Shown here piece by piece: positions 61,925 to 64,000 of a stretch of 64,000 bases of DNA. Positions within the stretch are counted from its first letter, which is position 1. Each line of letters opens with the position of its first letter. Under the pieces are notes generated by a model that worked only from the letters and a program-made list of their open reading frames with translations, ran no database searches and was not told the origin of the DNA. The position numbers were made by a program, and so were the translations under genes. The stretch is from Azadirachta indica (lineage: Eukaryota > Streptophyta > Magnoliopsida > Sapindales > Meliaceae). Location: NCBI GenBank assembly GCA_022749755.1, contig CM040444.1:9048774-9112773 (forward strand). Reading direction: 5' to 3'.

Positions 61925-64000
61925 TTATCTAAAGCAATACAGCCAACCAATATAATATTAAATTAATTAAACTATATTACTTAAATGCATGCTTATAAAG
62001 TGAAAATTTTTAAAACAAAAAATTAAATTATTTTGGTTAATAAAATTGACATACCTAGTACTTAGCAGTCACTTGAATCTTGCAGCACAACAACAAAAAG
62101 AATTTTAAGAATTTTTGGCCAGTAACTAGACCAAGTAAGAGAGTAATTAAGTTAAAATTAATTAGCACACATTTTTCTTTTCTTTGGACCATTCTATTTC
62201 CTTTCCTCTTCTGTAACCCGACAGCAACATTTCTTCTCTTCTTTACCGGAGATGGAAATCTATTCGATCTTCGGTGGGATTTTCTTTTTTTCTCTCTGTT
62301 TTTTATTTCTTTTTCAGTAATAATAGCATATTTCCACCTATATCCAGATCTATAGTTGTATATCTCCATCTGGCGAATTATATTCACTTTATGATGGTTT
62401 ATTTTCACTCAGATCTACATCTGTGTTAGTTATGTATTTTTTTATCTGTTTATAAGGTTGTAGTAGTGTTCTCCCTTATATATGTAAGATTAATGAATTA
62501 TGATGATAGATTTGGTGAGTTTATATTTTGGATCTGGGAGCTTCTCTACTATAACAAATATGTTGTGAGAGATTTGTGCAGTCTCAATAAAAAAGATCAC
62601 CTCAAAGAAGGGAGAGTAGAAGATTGAAGGTATAGAAAATGTTTCAGAAAAGTTCTAACTTAAAATGTTTTTCTTGTGATTTAAAATTTCTCATCTTGTT
62701 AGTATACTCAAAAAACACCAACTGAAAATTTGTTATTTCATTTTCTACTTATTCTTTAGAAGTTTTAAGATTTGATTAGTTATTAGTTATAATTAATCTT
62801 TACAGCATATGTGCTGATATGGTTGTAAATCTGCTGATTGTACTACTTTCCTATATGAAATGAAAAAATAGTAATTAAGGTGTTGAATGAAGTCGCGGGA
62901 TTTTGGGAGGCTAGAAAATAAGACTATTATCACTTTTTGCCCCTAAGGAATCTCATATCATCACTTAGATAGGTAAAATTCAAAAATAGACACACCTCCC
63001 CTAAACTCTTGACACTGTCAATTGACTTTAACAGATTTAATGTAATTACTTTTCTATCCTTCTAAAACATTTAAAGCAAATTACCTTTATTGTCTAACAT
63101 AAATTACTTATCCTTTTTTTTTTTAATGTAAGTTACTTATATTTGTTTAGTACAAATTATATTTCCTTTCTTTTCTACTTGCATCTTCTATTTTTTACCC
63201 AACAAATCTCACTAGCGATTCCCACATCTACCACACCACCGTACCTCATACCTCACTTTCAATTTTTTTTTTTACATAAAAACTTAAAATACATCAATAT
63301 ACAAATTATTGTCATATAATTTTAATTTAAATTCAAGCAAATTAATTATTAAAAATAAATTAACTCCTCCTCCTCTCCTCTAGGCTCTAACTATCCCACA
63401 ACTCCTTCTCCGACCATAACCCTCCACCATCACCCACCACACCTTTTCCCACCATATCCACCACACTCTCTCTGATTGTATCAATCACCACTACCTCCAT
63501 ATGCAACACTCATCACTCTAACCAAACCCACTATCACCATCCATCACTGCTTTAACCATACCATTACCTACCACCACCTCTCTTCATCGGCCTTCAACAG
63601 AATGCCTTCTACCTCATTCCCTTTTGTTCCTCTTTTTATCTAAGTTTTGGCTTGGCCGGTTATTCCATTTTTTCTGCTCAGGAAATGAGTTGTTGGGATG
63701 GAGATGGAGATGGGTTGTGTTCTTGTTTTGTAGAGGGTTCTGCAGAGAAGGAAGAAAGAAAGTTGAATACTGAAGCCAGGTAAGGACAAGGATAACTTGC
63801 GTGTGCACGTGAATATGCACTTCGTTGGACTAAAAGTAGAAAAAGTAAAAGCATAATAATTCGTTTTCTTTATTTTTTTAATGTTGTAATTAAGGAAAAA
63901 GAAATTTGTATTTAAGACTCTTTGACTATAATCAATGAGATTTCCTAAAATAATCACTTACTGCATAAGTGTTTTCAGCTCATTTATGGTAGTGACCTTT
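61925..64000 (+). repeat. Segmental duplication, copy 2 (runs off the window)
   Basis: Same order and orientation as 55618-57701. A small difference is a longer 'gaaagaaagttgaatactgaagccag' piece at about 63753-63778 that copy 1 lacks. The duplicate continues past 64000. Confidence 0.85.
62921..64000. mobile_element. MULE-1 duplicate (right end outside window)
   Basis: The TAGAAAATA flank at 62912-62920 and the left inverted repeat ('actattatcactttttgcccc') occur at the same place in the duplicated segment, so this copy arose by segmental duplication, not by a second insertion. The outermost GGGG has become 'agac'. The right end and second target duplication should lie about 145-150 bp past the window edge. 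Confidence 0.8.

Overview
This window looks like gene-poor nuclear DNA from a flowering plant, almost certainly a eudicot. It is very AT-rich. It has GT-AG introns and plant-only protein families (type-B response regulators, AP2/ERF factors, LOG, DUF620, DUF4220), and it is full of plant transposon types (CACTA, Mutator-like, LTR, MITE). I cannot name the species. There are no bacterial operons, tRNA or rRNA genes or CRISPR arrays. Every recognisable host gene copy here is broken by a stop, frameshift, deletion or lost splice site, so the window reads as a pseudogene and transposon graveyard.

Layout: 1-525 DUF4220 pseudogene (minus). 585-10480 CACTA-1, an En/Spm-like element with a TNP2 transposase gene and a second gene combining a plant En/Spm (PTTA) domain with a Ulp1-type protease, both minus and both decayed. 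10480-20100 gene-free AT-rich DNA with a tandem duplication at 11-13.5 kb. 20129-21244 AP2/TOE-like pseudogene (minus). 23045-25090 type-B ARR cytokinin response regulator pseudogene (minus). About 25550-31500 CACTA-2, with TNP2 and Ulp1 genes in which part of the coding region appears deleted.

32445-61350 is built from duplicated blocks. Block A (32445-34881) holds a LOG fragment (minus), LTR fragments, a copia gag scrap and a DUF620 fragment (plus). An arm with a MITE and a CRF-type AP2/ERF pseudogene follows (34881-37420, plus). The same arm returns inverted and enlarged at about 49020-53720. Between the arms lies a nest: a Mutator-like element (38162-43716, 9-bp target duplication) split by a non-autonomous LTR retroelement (38371-43125, 5-bp target duplication), then an orphan CACTA end (to 44741), an unassigned stretch and a solo copia LTR (47122-47682). 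Block B (54477-61350) has a LOG pseudogene, a 2.2-kb segment carrying a second Mutator-like element (56622-57846) and a nearly full-length DUF620 pseudogene. Block C (61925-64000) repeats the 2.2-kb segment and runs off the window.

Three of the host families are cytokinin components: LOG (activation), type-B ARR (signalling) and CRF (response). Together with the AP2/TOE copy, this gives an unusual cluster of dead regulatory genes. The sequence does not show a working system. The most interesting content is the order of events that can be read from the nested and duplicated blocks.
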